A stretch of DNA of 64,000 bases from Eutreptiella sp. 'Long Island Sound 2002' (Eukaryota; Euglenozoa; Euglenophyceae; Eutreptiales; Eutreptiaceae), in assembly GCA_964036045.1 (NCBI GenBank), contig OZ038379.1:185590495-185654494 (forward strand). Direction: 5' to 3'. The notes beneath the pieces are model-generated. The model was not told the origin of the DNA. It saw only the letters and a list, made by a program, of their open reading frames with translations, and did not search any database. Position 1 is the stretch's first letter. The number at the start of each line of letters is the position of its first letter. Positions 23,701-33,198 of this stretch are shown piece by piece. A program made the position numbers and the translations under genes.

Positions 23701-26700
23701 GTGTGGGGGTGATGCAGAGTGATGGGTGGGGATGTGTTGGGTGGGTGGTGATGGTGCGGTCGTAGGGTGGTGGGCGGAGATGGGTGTTGTAGTAGGAGTT
23801 GCGGGTTGGGCCACTTGCATATTGTGGCTCACCTCCTCCGACATGCGCCGGGATACAACGGAGCGCGTCCGGGTATGAGATATTCCTTGCTCTCGCAGCC
23901 TCACCCATTTGGTTGGCTTGCTGGGCTTCCATAAGGTGTCCGAAGGTGTTTGAGGCTTCGGCCTCCCAAGCAAAGCTGTGCTTGGCCAGGTTCCGATTTG
24001 TGGGGAACAAACCTCGGGGAATACGTAACCACGGCCTCCCCGCAGGGATGTTGTTGAACTTGCCTGTTGCTTTGAGGTGGGGTCACACCAGGTCCGCGGC
24101 CTTGATGCTTCCCCTCCACATTCCGTTTCTTTATCACCCTGGGCACCCATGGCATCCGCATGGGAATCCTGCTGGCAGGGGGGGTGGGGGCTGATGGGTC
24201 ATCTGCATCATCGTCCTCTCTATACGCCCGAGTCCATTGCGTGCAGCTGACCTCCTGATGGATGCTGCCCATGCGGCGGCAAAGAACCCACAGGGGTACC
24301 GCCAAAATGGCAACAGGGCCATGGTCACCCCCAGCCAAGCACGACCCGCAATCCCCCAAACGATGGTGGCATGCACAACCGCGGTGGAGTGGGTGGTGAC
24401 AGTGCGGGCAGAGCGGGCGGATGACTCCACCTCGTTGGGGGTGCCGCCTTTGGCTGATGCGAGCATGTCTTTGTGGATCATACGGGAAGCTTGCAGTGTT
24501 GCTTGGATCGGAATGGTGTGGGTGGAGCACACCGCACCAGTTCCAGTTGACCCCTCCCTTTGTGCAGTCCAGTGGCGAAGAGGTTTTTCAAACTTCCTCA
24601 TCTGGGATCCACCATCAGATATGCAGAGGAGGGCAAAGGGTAGGGGACTGTCAGGTGGTGGATTGAGAGCCATGCGCTTGGCGGTGCGCTTGCCTACATG
24701 ATGCGGCACTGAGGATGGTGGTTGAGCGGTGGGCAGTCTATGCACATTGCTGCTGTCTTGATGACGACCCCACGACCTTGACGCCCTTGCGATGGAACGG
24801 TACGGTGCGCAAGAATGCCCATGGTCCTTCAATATACGCCGCAGGGGCGCCCCCCTGGGTCCGACAATGGAGCGGCGCCGCAACGCAGTGAGCGTTGCCA
24901 ACAACGTACAACCCACACCCCAACCCGGGTGTCGTCTGCTGGGGGCAGACCTTCCGCACCCTGTGCACGGGTTGCAGAACTGTCTCTGATGTTGCTCTCC
25001 AATGTTCATTCCGAACACGTCTTGGGGCCGGCAACCCCCCTGATCCCCTGACCAGCCGCTTCCATGTGATCGTCAGAGGCGCAGTCCGGCTGGCGTTGCT
25101 GCGACATGGCCAGTGGCTGTGGGGTGGCACGGGCATTCGTTGACTCGGGTCCCATAAGGAATGCCTTGAGACTGCCTCATACCTGCACGGCTCCTGCCTT
25201 GGGTGTTTGTGGTGGGAGGTCTACATCCCACTGCACCCGGTCTGGGACTGACTGCATGTGAAATGTCTTGTGAGTAGTGGGACCCCAACCCATCCACATA
25301 CCGCCTGCAGGCACACCTCCACACAACACAACCCTGTGTGTGGAACCACAGACCTCCTCCACCTTTATGCCCCCCCGCTCCTGCTCCTTGGCTTGGTCAC
25401 CAGCAACACTTTCTTGATGCCGTGCTGTGTGCAGACAACACACCGAAAAGCATCGATGCAGTAGTTTCTTGCTCCGACAGTGCGTTTCGTTTCTCACACC
25501 AATTTGCATTGTTTTCGTCCCGGCACCTTTTTGAAGTTATGTGCGTTTGAGTGGGTGCAATCCAGTGGCTCTTGGTGGGTGGCCGTGTTGAACAACATCA
25601 GTCTACCAAAGACACCACCTCCACCTTCGCTTAGCCCACCTTAATTAGGTCTCACCTCCCCCTCCTGCTCCTTCTGCCCCACTCGCTGCTCCTCTTCTGT
25701 GCGCCGGGTTCTGAAGTGTGTTCCCTGGGGCCCATGTGACTCTCACTTCCATGCAGCGCCACAACCTCATCCTGCACTACGCCGCAGCCCTTGAGGCCAC
25801 ATCCAGCCACCCCGTCGGGATGGCCCTCGTGCCCTATGCCCTTGGCGCCCACAGTGAAAAGGGCCACCTCTCGGACCAGTCGATCGCGCTGGGATCTGGC
25901 TATGGTTTGCCCCCGGCGCTGGGCATTAAGGTGTGCGTGGGACAGGTATGCTGAAACGGAAGGGGTTGGGGAGGGGATTGGGGGAAGGTGGGGAGAAGGT
26001 GACGACGTTTGGGAGGAGGAAGAGGCCGAGGGCCGAAACGCACGAGGGACCTGGCGGTGGACCACAGTGCCAAGGCACCCCTGCTTTTCCACGGGCGGAC
26101 TGTCTGGAATGCTGTGCACCGCTGATATGTAATATTTGGTGACCCGGAACTGCCTGGCGCGGAGTTGCATTCAGCATAGCAGCGGTGGGGAGCACCCTCC
26201 AAACTTCATGGTTTTGGTAAAGTATGCCCACGCAGGCACGGACACCAAGGGCGCAATGAAGGGGCGGCACCTGTGGGCAGAGGGACAACCATCACACTCT
26301 CACGTACCAGAGACACGTCCCCCCCCCCCTGCGATCTGGGGACAGACAATGTTGACCATTTCCTCCTGAAAGCCCAACGGTAGCACACCCCTAATGAGCC
26401 TTTACGGTACTCACCCCGCGACTCCCAATCGGGTGGATTAAAGTGGGCCTCCACCACCGCGACATTTGCTGCGCATCCCACGGAAGGTGCTATCCTAATG
26501 GGGCAGCAGTGCCACTGCCATAATGAATTCCCTACAACCAGAAAAGAAGCTTCAGAAAATCACATCACCAGCCATGCTGTTACATCAACCCGACTGTCAG
26601 AAAGCACCTTGGGCATTGTGGGGGGGATGTGTTTTTGACTGGCAGCTTCAAAATAGGGGGTTTGGGACAAAGTCTTGGTAGGCCCGAGCTCCCAACCGTG

Positions 26701-29700
26701 GCTAGGAGGCGGGGGGGTGGGGGGGGGCTGAAAAAGGGACCGCCATTTTGACGTGGGAAAATGAGTTTACTGCAATTTTCGGATTTCGAGCCACAAAACG
26801 TTTGCGTAGGTCACGGCTCTGTGGGACCGTGTGCCCCTTCACTGTGATTTCAGCTCCTCAGTCCAACCGCCTCAGTCCAACAGTGCACTGCATTCTTGTG
26901 TTCCCGCACACAAGACGCACTCACAAGTGTAAGGCGGGGTTATGCATTGGACAGGGAAAGGAACCATTGATGTGCCCCCCACGATGATTGGGGCCTGTTG
27001 GACTTTGCCTGAGCGAGGGGGGGAACAATGGTCGGTTCTGATAGACTGAATGTCCCCGCCAAAGACAAACCTGAGCTGAGGGTGGGGCCCCCCGTGTGGG
27101 AAGGTACCTTGGGCGCAGAAAACAGCAAAAATGTTGGACAGTGGCCCACTCAGCCTGCGGAGTTGTCATGGAGTCAGCCCCGGGAGAAGTTCTGGCATCG
27201 TTGACAAACAACAAACAACAATCACGAAATGGGAGCAGAGCACCAGAGGAACGGCCTGGAAGAGCTCGTAGGTCTGTACTGCATTCCGTGTTCTGCGGTT
27301 GTTTGCCTGTTGCATTTTGGGTCCCTATACGACGGCCATGGCATGTATGTTCACGAAGTGGAGGAGGCCTGAAGCTGCCCTCCCACCGCCCCTGGCCTCC
27401 ACAGCATCCGCATGCATGGCACTGCACTGTGCTGACGGGACATGAACAGAAGGGCACAGCCCTCGCGAAGGAGTGGGTTGGGGAGCTTACACTCAGGGGG
27501 GGGCGGACAATAGGAGGCGCACGAAAACGGGTGACCGTTGAGGCCCCTGTCAGACAAGGCACTGCGCGCGGTTTTGGCGGTCGTACACACGAAACTTGGA
27601 CGGCTGGTCTCCGCTCCGGGAAGTCCCGCCACGTCAGGTACTTCAGCTTTGCCCTCTGCCACGCGCGACCCCATTGCCGGGCCCCCTTGTGCCTCAGCCC
27701 AAAGCCTACGGCTGTGCCCCAGTTCCTGATCCGCACAGCCACACGTTGGCCCCCGTTTGTCTTGTGTCACAGGGTATCGTAGGGACGGTGGAACAAACGC
27801 CCGTTGCGGTTGGCAACTGGGGGCTGATGAAGCGCCTGGGGGTGGCCTTGCCGGAGGGTGTGCGCAAAGATGGGGTGTTGCCGTGGGACCAGTGGATGAA
27901 GGATGCCAAAACCATCGCCTTCGTGGCGCTGGGCGGGCGCTTGGAACTCGCGTTGGCGTTGTGCGACCGCCCCAAGACAGACGCCGCAGCGACAAGTGTG
28001 CAGTGCGAGGCGGGGATATGTGCTGCGGGGGTGGGTACGGGGTGGTGGGCAGGGAAGCAAACGGAAGGGCCTCTGGGGCCCCGCTGCTGTGCCGTGCACG
28101 CATGGGGTAGTCAAGGAGGGAGACAACGTCAGCCGGGTGCCTCTCCCATGGCTCTGTAGTCGGGGTCTAGAGTTTGTGGAGGCATAGCACCTCGTGTATG
28201 GCACACTGCACCAGCCACAGCAACAGGAGGTCTATGCCACAGGCAGCACACCGCACCAGCCACAGCAACAGGAAATGTATGCCACGGGCAGCACACTGCA
28301 CCAGCCACAGCAACAGGAAATGTATGACACAGGCAGCACACTGCACCAGCCACAGCAACAGGAAATGTATGCCACGGGCAGCACACTGCACCAGCCACAG
28401 CAACAGGAAATGTATGACACAGGCAGCACACTGCACCAGCCACAGCAACAGGAAATGTATGACACAGGCAGCACACTGCACCAGCCACAGCAACAGGAGG
28501 TCTATGCCACAGGCAGCACACTGCACCAGCCACTCGTAGACAGCGAATCCAACTGTTCATGAGCGGAGGATTTCCTCGCTTCAAGGTGCACATGTACGTA
28601 CAGACCGCATAACACTTCAGCCTTTCTGGTGCACTCAACCCCCCCTGCACCTCCCTCCTCCACTATCAGTTCAAGTGCTGCAAGACGCTGGAGTATGGGT
28701 GGCTCTTCTGACTGGGGACCTTCCGGACTGCGCATCAGCATTGGCCCAGTCGGTCGGCATCATGGAGTCTCATGCGGCCATGCAGCCCATGCAGAAGCTT
28801 GAGTGGATCCAGAAGCAACAGAAATCCAGGCGGGTGGTGGGCATGGTGGGCGACGGCATCAACGATGGGCCTGCGCTGGTGCACGCCGACGTGGGCATTG
28901 CCATGGGTATGCGACGCTCTGCAGGGCACACGGCCCCGATGTGGCCCCCTGTTCCAGGGTCCCATGCAGTCGGCCGCGTTCTGCACACAACTGCGTATCG
29001 TTGAGCGTACGTTCCGGGGAAGCCATTGCCTATTGTCGTGCTGCGGGGCGACCACTTGGGTGGGTGGGTGACCCATTTTTTGGGCCGTTTTGCTCAGCCA
29101 TCCCCCCCCCCCCCCCCAAAAGGATGGGGTCCGCTTTGGGGGGGGCTTGTGTGGTGGAGGATCGGGAAGCGGGGGCTCTCAAGCTCGTCACACAAGGTCA
29201 CACAGCCCAAAGTTCCCTTCCCTCACGTTAGCGGTGGCCCACAGGCCCGGTCCATGAACTTAGTTGTGGACTGTGGCAGTGTGAGGGGCGCGTTCGTTCA
29301 CGTTCGGTGTGGCCGCCGCGCCCGTTTCGTGAACTCAGTTTGTAGCCCTCAGTGCTTAGTGCACTGACTGTTGACTGTGCTTTGAGCACCAGAGCCCCAG
29401 CCACCAGAGGGTTCAAGACTCACCCTGCCCCTGGTTGCCCCTGTGATTTGACGCCGGCTTGTATGTGTGGATCCCGTTTCACGTGTCTATCACGAAGGCA
29501 GCAGTGGCGGTATTACCCGGAGCTCCCTGATGGCATGGGTACAGCGCATAGTTGGCGCTAACACCTGCCGCAATTTTTTATGACACCTGCCGACACCTGC
29601 CAAAACTTTTAGTGACACCTGCTGACACCTGCCGGACCTATGCGCGCGCGCATGTGTGTGTGTGTGTGTGCCAGATCCTTTTGACTGCCTGCTGTGCCCG

Positions 29701-32700
29701 CCCACATTGGTCGTCGGTTCGTTGGTTTCTCTCACAAAGTGTGTGTGTGTGAGTTTCCATGTGCCTCTACCAAACTGCCTGACACCTGCCGACACCCGCC
29801 GAAGATTTTTGTGACACCTGCCCACATCTGCCGTGGCAGGTGTTAGCGCCAAGTATGGTACAGCGGATGCTTGAGCAGAGAGGGGGTACGCGTGCATGAG
29901 GACGGCTTCGCCTGTCTATCTTGAAGGCAGCAGTGGTGGTTCCCTGGCCTCAATCAACCCGCAAAGGCCCCCTGAGCTCCGGGCACACTGCAACACCTAA
30001 AGCAACTCACGCCGCAGAGCAATATGGCTGGCAGAAGGGTCCCAAACCAAACCCAAACCCAAACCCTCAACCCTTCCTCAGGGTTGGGGTCTGCTTTTTG
30101 GGGTGTTGGGTGGAGGAGGACGGCTGGACGGTGACACCTGTGTGGACAGTGAGGGCTACTTCATGACGTTCGACTACCAATGGCATTGGGGTGCAGAGGA
30201 CTACCATTGGTCCCCAACAGCGTGGTGTCCTTCCTCCAAACCACATGGCTGTGCCTTTGGGCGTACCGTGCGCTGTGCGCGCGCTGTGCGAAAAGTTGGC
30301 TGTTCTCCACCACTGGGAGTTCGGTAAGTTCAGAAGATTGAAAGGACGTCATTGAATGGCTGCTGCAGTGGACGGGGCTATAGGGGGCAGAATTTAGGTC
30401 CCTGGGACCCATGGCAAGCATCAGATGTTTGAATTTTTGAGTTTTGAATTGATTGTGCATGATTCCGCAGGTGGGTGGTTTTCAGGGTTGTTACCTGGAT
30501 AATCACCGTAATAATTGGCGCTGTGCGCGCGCTGTGCAAAAACGCCCCCTTTGGGCTGGGCTGACCTGTGCATCCCTCCTCCTGTTTGCGTGGGTACGTT
30601 CGGGTGGGTGGCCAGGTTCGTGTGTGGGTGGGTGACTCAGCCGGGGCTGGCTAGAGGGCAACAGACCCCCACCCCCCCTCTCTGCCCCTGGGGTCCGTCA
30701 GCAATGGCCTGGCCCGTGTGCCCCGCACACGCGACAGCACGAGCCAAGCGATGTTCTGTTGTAGTCAGGGGGTTCGTTCCTCAACCCTGTCCTTCGTTTG
30801 GCTTGCTGGTGCTGGCCCAGGAGCGACAACAACATGGGGAATGGATGGAGGCCATTGACCCGGCTTCACGTTGATCATCGCGCACCGCCAGGGGCAGACC
30901 TCTGCTCAAGGGCTGTTCCTGGAGCGGGGGTGGGAGTCTGAATGGGGCTGGCGCTAACGAGCGCCCTGAGGGTCGCCGGTTGGTTATGCTTCAACCGCCT
31001 GCGGTAGCCGTTTGACCGCCGTCGGTCACCCTCCGACCGCCGTAGGTCACCCTCCACCGCCGCAGGTTGCCGACCACCTGCGGTTACCCTCCAACTGCGC
31101 GCCGCCACTGCCCAACCGCCGTCGGTTCACGCCCAAGTATGACTGAGTGTATGGTCGCCCCCCCTCTCCCCTCCTCCCCTCTTTTCACCGCCACGCAGAA
31201 GGCGACTGGGAACTACACGCAGCAAAGTGTCCGACCATCCGGGAATGCCTCTATCTGACGTTCGTCTTTGGGAAAGAGAAGACTCAGGGACCTGCACTGG
31301 CAGAGTGAAAAATAGGCCATTGACCACATGCTGTGGACAGTTGACCACCAGCGCAGGCTTAAGGGGTGGTCGTTAATGAAAAGTGGAAAAAACATCTTCT
31401 TGTGAAAGCGCCACCCTGGGGGACAGTGGGATTGAAGGGGGCATTGGGGGAGGGGACGGAATGTACACCCAGACACAATGTAAAAAGGGCGCCACTGACG
31501 CGCAAACGGCACATCCTGCCACATCCAGCACAGCCCCGGCACACCAATGACGGGGCTCCGCGAACGCGGAAACGACACCAGCAAGAGCACCGGCCGCAGC
31601 GGCCGACAGAAAGCAGCGACCCGACGCAACATGCGAACGGAAGAACGGGTGACCGTCCAGGGCCCCGTAAAGGAACAACAACCCGACGGAATGTCACACA
31701 GGGGGCAGCCATTTAAAAGGTTGTTCAGCTGCCACGTCTCACTGGTGTGCCCCGCATCCGTCCGTTCATGGGGTCAACGCAAATAAAACCGCAAAATTGG
31801 GGCCAAGGCACTCGCCAATTGCAGTGCATTTATATGAGATGTTAAACATGGCGATTTCTGTGTGCCTTCCGGCGCCAGGCAGTGACCCCGAACCAAGGGT
31901 CATGCCATGCGGGGTACGCAGCGATGTCCCGAGTTTGCGGGGCGAGCGAGCCCCCCTCAGTGGCCAGAGTCCCGGTAGTTGACCATTTGTTGACCATCGA
32001 CCGCTGGGGTCCCTATCAAGACTGGCGACTAGGACCAATGGTTCTCCTGAACGTGGTTGAAAAACGGCTCCTGTTCACCTCAAAATGGACCATGGCATGG
32101 CACGACGGTGTGATAGACGCCTCACATTGAACATCCATTTGCAATCATCTGATAGCCCAATTGACGTAGAAGAAGAAGGGTCCTCATTGGAGACGCCTAC
32201 ATGACACGTTGGTGATTGTCCTGAACTGTCAGGACAATCGTCCTCAAAACAAGCAAAAAAAAAGGCCAATTCTCACTTCAAAAATGGACTGTTGCATGGC
32301 ACAACAGCGTGAGAGACGCCACATTGAACACCCATTTGACAGCACAGCCCTCATTGGAGACGCCTACTTCACACTGACAATTGTGCTGAACTTTCAGGAC
32401 GATCACCCCAACTACGAAAACGGTCGCTTTTGGACACCAAATTGGCCACAAAATGGCCTGGACGAAGCTTGTTTCAGATAATGCGCAGTTGCTCTGCGGT
32501 CATTTTGAGCTGCTTGGATCCCGGATTTGAGCCACCGTGTGCCCCAAAAGACTTGTTACTCGTTTGCAGCTTGCTGCTGCTAAAATACGTTGCTCACCCT
32601 GGACCCTAAAGTGGGCTGTAAAACCTCCACTGGGAGACCCAGACCGCTGAACACGTCCCCAAAGGACCGCCCTACGCTCCAGTCCCATTCTGCAGGTGCC

Positions 32701-33018
32701 GGTGGTACCGCGCTAGCGGCTCAAGCCGCCGATGTGCTGCTTCTGTCCGACTCCCTTTCGCTCCTGCCGGTCCTGCTCCGGTTGGCGCGGCGCTACCGCT
32801 GCGTCGTGCAGTGGAACATTGCGCTGGCCGTGGCCCTCAAGGCCGTGATGCTGGGCCTCAACTTCGTGATCCTGCTGCCGCTGTGGACAGCCGTTGTGTC
32901 GGACATGGTGGCATTGGTGCTGGTGATTGCCAGCGGCCTCACCCTCTTGGCCCCTCTGAAGACGTCGAAGGCCGTCATCGACCGCCACTACGACTACAAC
33001 AAACTGATAGAGTCATGA
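11517..33018 (+). CDS. HMA: P1B-2 type Zn/Cd-transporting ATPase with internal His-rich domain, 11 exons
   Basis: Exons: 11517-11766, 12876-13190, 13890-14011, 14282-14512, 17305-17478, 19329-19550, 21156-23327, 25757-25945, 27773-27995, 28670-28906, 32696-33018. All introns are GT-AG, all phases agree, and the sum is 4458 nt (1485 residues plus stop). Order: HMA domain with GLCCESEV; helices MA-M2; actuator domain with TGE; M3-M4 with the CPC metal site; DKTGTLT; His-rich insert of 724 residues; SSHP; VGQGIVG; TGD; GDGIND; M5-M6. The last helices contain N-x7-K-x20-D, close to the P1B-2 signature for Zn2+/Cd2+/Pb2+, although the usual DxG reads DMV. It should export divalent metal using ATP. 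The C-terminus stops 25 residues after the last helix, without the metal-binding tail of plant HMA2/4. The start exon was not found: an in-frame TGA lies nine codons before 11517 with no ATG between, so an upstream exon is needed. Confidence 0.85.
12876..13190 (+). CDS. ATPase exon: helices MA, MB, M1, M2
   Basis: The acceptor is CTTTTCAG. The split Asp codon joins the HMA exon. Four hydrophobic segments follow one another, with the P1B landmark FDINFLVVVAV before M1 and LLFGVAG at the end. Phase 1 out; the Gly codon is completed by the exon at 13890. Confidence 0.85.
13300..13580. repeat. GGGCA/GCCCTGC low-complexity tract in intron 2
   Basis: Units of GGGCAGG and GCATT, switching strand sense near 13465 so that the tract partly folds back on itself. 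Counterpart of 290-530. Confidence 0.7.
13890..14011 (+). CDS. ATPase exon: start of actuator domain
   Basis: Phase 1 in, 0 out. Encodes ILEKVCFEKVRRDIRG and ends at VVNVE. It connects M2 to the actuator domain; the equivalent part of plant pumps is somewhat longer. Confidence 0.78.
14282..14512 (+). CDS. ATPase exon: actuator domain with TGE
   Basis: 77 codons, phase 0/0. Encodes DVAVGTLLGVRAGDQIPLD, the dephosphorylation loop TGE (14384-14392) and STVASIQ before M3. Acceptor AATAG, donor CAG-GTGTGG. Confidence 0.88.
14513..17304 (+). other. Intron with GTGTT microsatellite and G/C runs
   Basis: A 2.8-kb intron. It has a GTGTTGTG tract at 14570-14650, irregular GGGGAGG-rich units to about 14870 and C runs at 15908, 16450 and 17180. 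No further conserved ATPase segment is missing here and no other gene was recognised. Confidence 0.6.
17305..17478 (+). CDS. ATPase exon: M3 and start of M4
   Basis: 58 codons, phase 0/0. Encodes AIVEEAQAKPSS, the helix ALLVFAVAVLFIPPLL and the start of the next one. It joins directly to the CPC exon to give LLILVLACPC. Confidence 0.87.
17750..18415. repeat. Tandem array of a dispersed repeat, with inversion at 18150
   Basis: Units of about 90-110 bp contain GGAATTGCTATGTAACCCC, GCATTCTCGGGG and a CAAAATCAGAAG spacer. Several head-to-tail copies run to about 18145, after which the orientation reverses. Arms 18111-18144 and 18158-18191 form a nearly perfect 34-bp palindrome at the switch. The same family occurs at 34290-34390 and 50711-51240. 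It lies in the intron before the CPC exon. Confidence 0.75.
18420..18655 (-). repeat. Inverted copy of 13600-13855
   Basis: Reverse complement of the region just upstream of the exon at 13890, covering the CTCCACTTCTCCAC tract and the GCTGCTGGTGTGTGCTGAGG end. An intron segment of the same gene has therefore been duplicated and inverted into a later intron. Confidence 0.7.
19329..19550 (+). CDS. ATPase exon: CPC metal site and phosphorylation motif
   Basis: 74 codons, phase 0/0. Helix M4 carries CPC (19338-19346), the intramembrane metal ligands, followed by SIVMATPVATA. DKTGTLT (19473-19493) contains the aspartate phosphorylated by ATP. Ends MVPGERLQE. Confidence 0.93.
19781..19855 (-). other. 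tRNA-like A-box/B-box sequence (possible SINE head)
   Basis: On the minus strand TAGTTCAGCGG resembles a pol III A box and GGTTCGAAACC a B box, at tRNA-like spacing. No acceptable acceptor or anticodon stem forms, so this is not a tRNA gene. It lies in the intron before the His-rich exon. Confidence 0.4.
21156..23327 (+). CDS. ATPase exon: giant His-rich metal-binding domain
   Basis: Exactly 724 codons, phase 0/0, acceptor CCGTTCAG and donor CAG-GTGTGC. After VPGSNWPNVDES and a Cys-Cys pair comes an eight-His run, then several hundred residues in which every second residue is His, or in places Asn, Cys, Gln or Pro. The regular part (about 22002-23140) is a 42-residue (126-bp) unit with 16 or 17 His and one Cys, such as GHEPEHGHSHEH then GHGNGHGCG. 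The last about 35 codons are non-repetitive and lead into SMQ. No ATG opens it, and the flanking exons are both phase 0, which supports an internal exon of the pump. Proposed role: cytosolic buffering or sensing of Zn2+. Because its phases are symmetric it can be skipped without a frameshift. Confidence 0.8.
22002..23140 (+). repeat. 126-bp coding minisatellite with 378-bp higher-order period
   Basis: GAGCCTGAG recurs at 22002, 22128, 22254, 22380, 22506, 22632, 22758, 22884, 23010 and 23136, always 126 bp apart. Variants (CAT or CAA before GAGCCT; GGACACGG or GGGCACGG later in the unit) recur every third unit, which indicates amplification of a 378-bp trimer. Confidence 0.93.
23328..25756 (+). 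other. Intron after the His-rich exon
   Basis: A 2.4-kb intron. A long open frame on the other strand (24134-25018) has no recognisable domain and looks like a chance frame in GC-rich DNA. Confidence 0.55.
25757..25945 (+). CDS. ATPase exon: N-domain with SSHP
   Basis: 63 codons, phase 0/0. Encodes the helix RHNLILHYAAALEAT and SSHPVG. The HP dipeptide (25808-25813) binds the adenine ring in P1B pumps. Ends at VGQ, completing the glycine motif with the next exon. Confidence 0.9.
27773..27995 (+). CDS. ATPase exon: N-domain, GxG and return to P-domain
   Basis: Phase 0 in, 1 out. Begins GIVGTVEQTPVAVGNWGLM, so VGQ-GIVG forms the nucleotide-binding glycine motif across the splice. Ends RPKTDAAAT. 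The split Ile codon joins the exon at 28670 to read AATIQVLQDAGV. Confidence 0.88.
28200..28540. repeat. 45-bp minisatellite in intron
   Basis: A 45-bp unit (CACCAGCCACAGCAACAGGA followed by a GTATGCCAC-type stretch and GGCAGCACACTG) is repeated about seven and a half times with few variants. It lies wholly within the intron 27996-28669. Confidence 0.9.
28670..28906 (+). CDS. ATPase exon: P-domain with TGD and GDGIND
   Basis: Phase 1 in, 1 out. Encodes LQDAGVWVALLTGD (TGD at 28711-28719) and MVGDGIND followed by GPAL, the Mg2+ site. GPAL replaces the usual APAL. Ends GIAMG. Confidence 0.93.
29549..29855. mobile_element. MITE-like element with 18-bp terminal inverted repeats
   Basis: TTGGCGCTAACACCTGCC at 29552-29569 is the exact reverse complement of 29835-29852. 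A TA lies at the same distance outside each end and may be the target duplication. The interior repeats GACACCTGCC many times and contains a GTGTGT run. There is no coding capacity. Confidence 0.65.
30590..30770. repeat. Duplicated module A (copy 1)
   Basis: About 180 bases starting GTGGGTACGTT recur at 36730-36910 in the same orientation with few differences. Confidence 0.8.
31470..31705. repeat. Duplicated module B (copy 1)
   Basis: Reverse complement of about 63540-63750. The copies share the CCCGACGGAATGTCACA end and the GGCCCCGTAAAGGAACAAC stretch. Open frames run through it on both strands, but no protein family was recognised. Confidence 0.75.
32696..33018 (+). CDS. ATPase last exon: M5, M6 and C-terminus
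   Basis: Phase 1 in, TGA at 33016-33018. Encodes AGGTALAAQAADVLLLSD, then helix M5 with N-IALAVAL-K and helix M6 with the aspartate 20 residues after the Lys. The protein ends 25 residues later at HYDYNKLIES. Confidence 0.93.
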
Positions 33019-33142
33019 GCGGACGCGGCGGGGCATGCGAAGGATGCACGTGCATGCCGCGACACATTGAATGGGGCCTCGGCTGTTGTCATGGACTCTC
33101 TTATTTCGTTGCTCTGGACCGGCTAAGTTTTGTCGTGAACGG

Positions 33143-33198
33143 ATGGCGGTTGGCGGTTGGCGGTTGGCGGTTGGCTGGTGGTTGGGAGTTGGCGGTTG
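33143..33198. repeat. TTGGCGG minisatellite
   Basis: Heptamers TTGGCGG and TTGGTGG. The same motif forms the core of the MITEs near 59.6, 61.1 and 63.1 kb. Confidence 0.8.

Larger units (their letters stand above)
28907..32695 (+). other. Long last intron with MITE and micro-hairpins
   Basis: A 3.8-kb intron. It contains a 17-base C run near 29101, the TIR element at 29550-29855, a region of small GACCGCCGTCGGTC-like palindromes spaced about 22-24 bp apart (30985-31130), and duplicated modules listed separately. Confidence 0.6.

Noticed and set aside
24134-25018. 295-codon open frame on the minus strand within an ATPase intron
   Set aside because: No recognisable domain, Arg/Pro/Ser-rich composition typical of chance frames in GC-rich DNA, and stops in no other frame are informative.
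26921-27742. 273-codon minus-strand frame overlapping intron 9
   Set aside because: Low-complexity Pro/Arg/Ser composition, no domain, and it overlaps the region just upstream of a well-supported exon on the other strand.
28200-28540. CRISPR-like array of regularly spaced repeats
   Set aside because: The whole 45-bp unit is conserved with no variable spacers, it lies in an intron of a eukaryotic gene and no cas gene is present; it is a minisatellite.
33143-33198. Interstitial telomere repeat
   Set aside because: TTGGCGG does not fit the known plant or algal telomere units (TTTAGGG, TTTTAGGG, TTAGGG), and the motif is part of a MITE elsewhere in the window.
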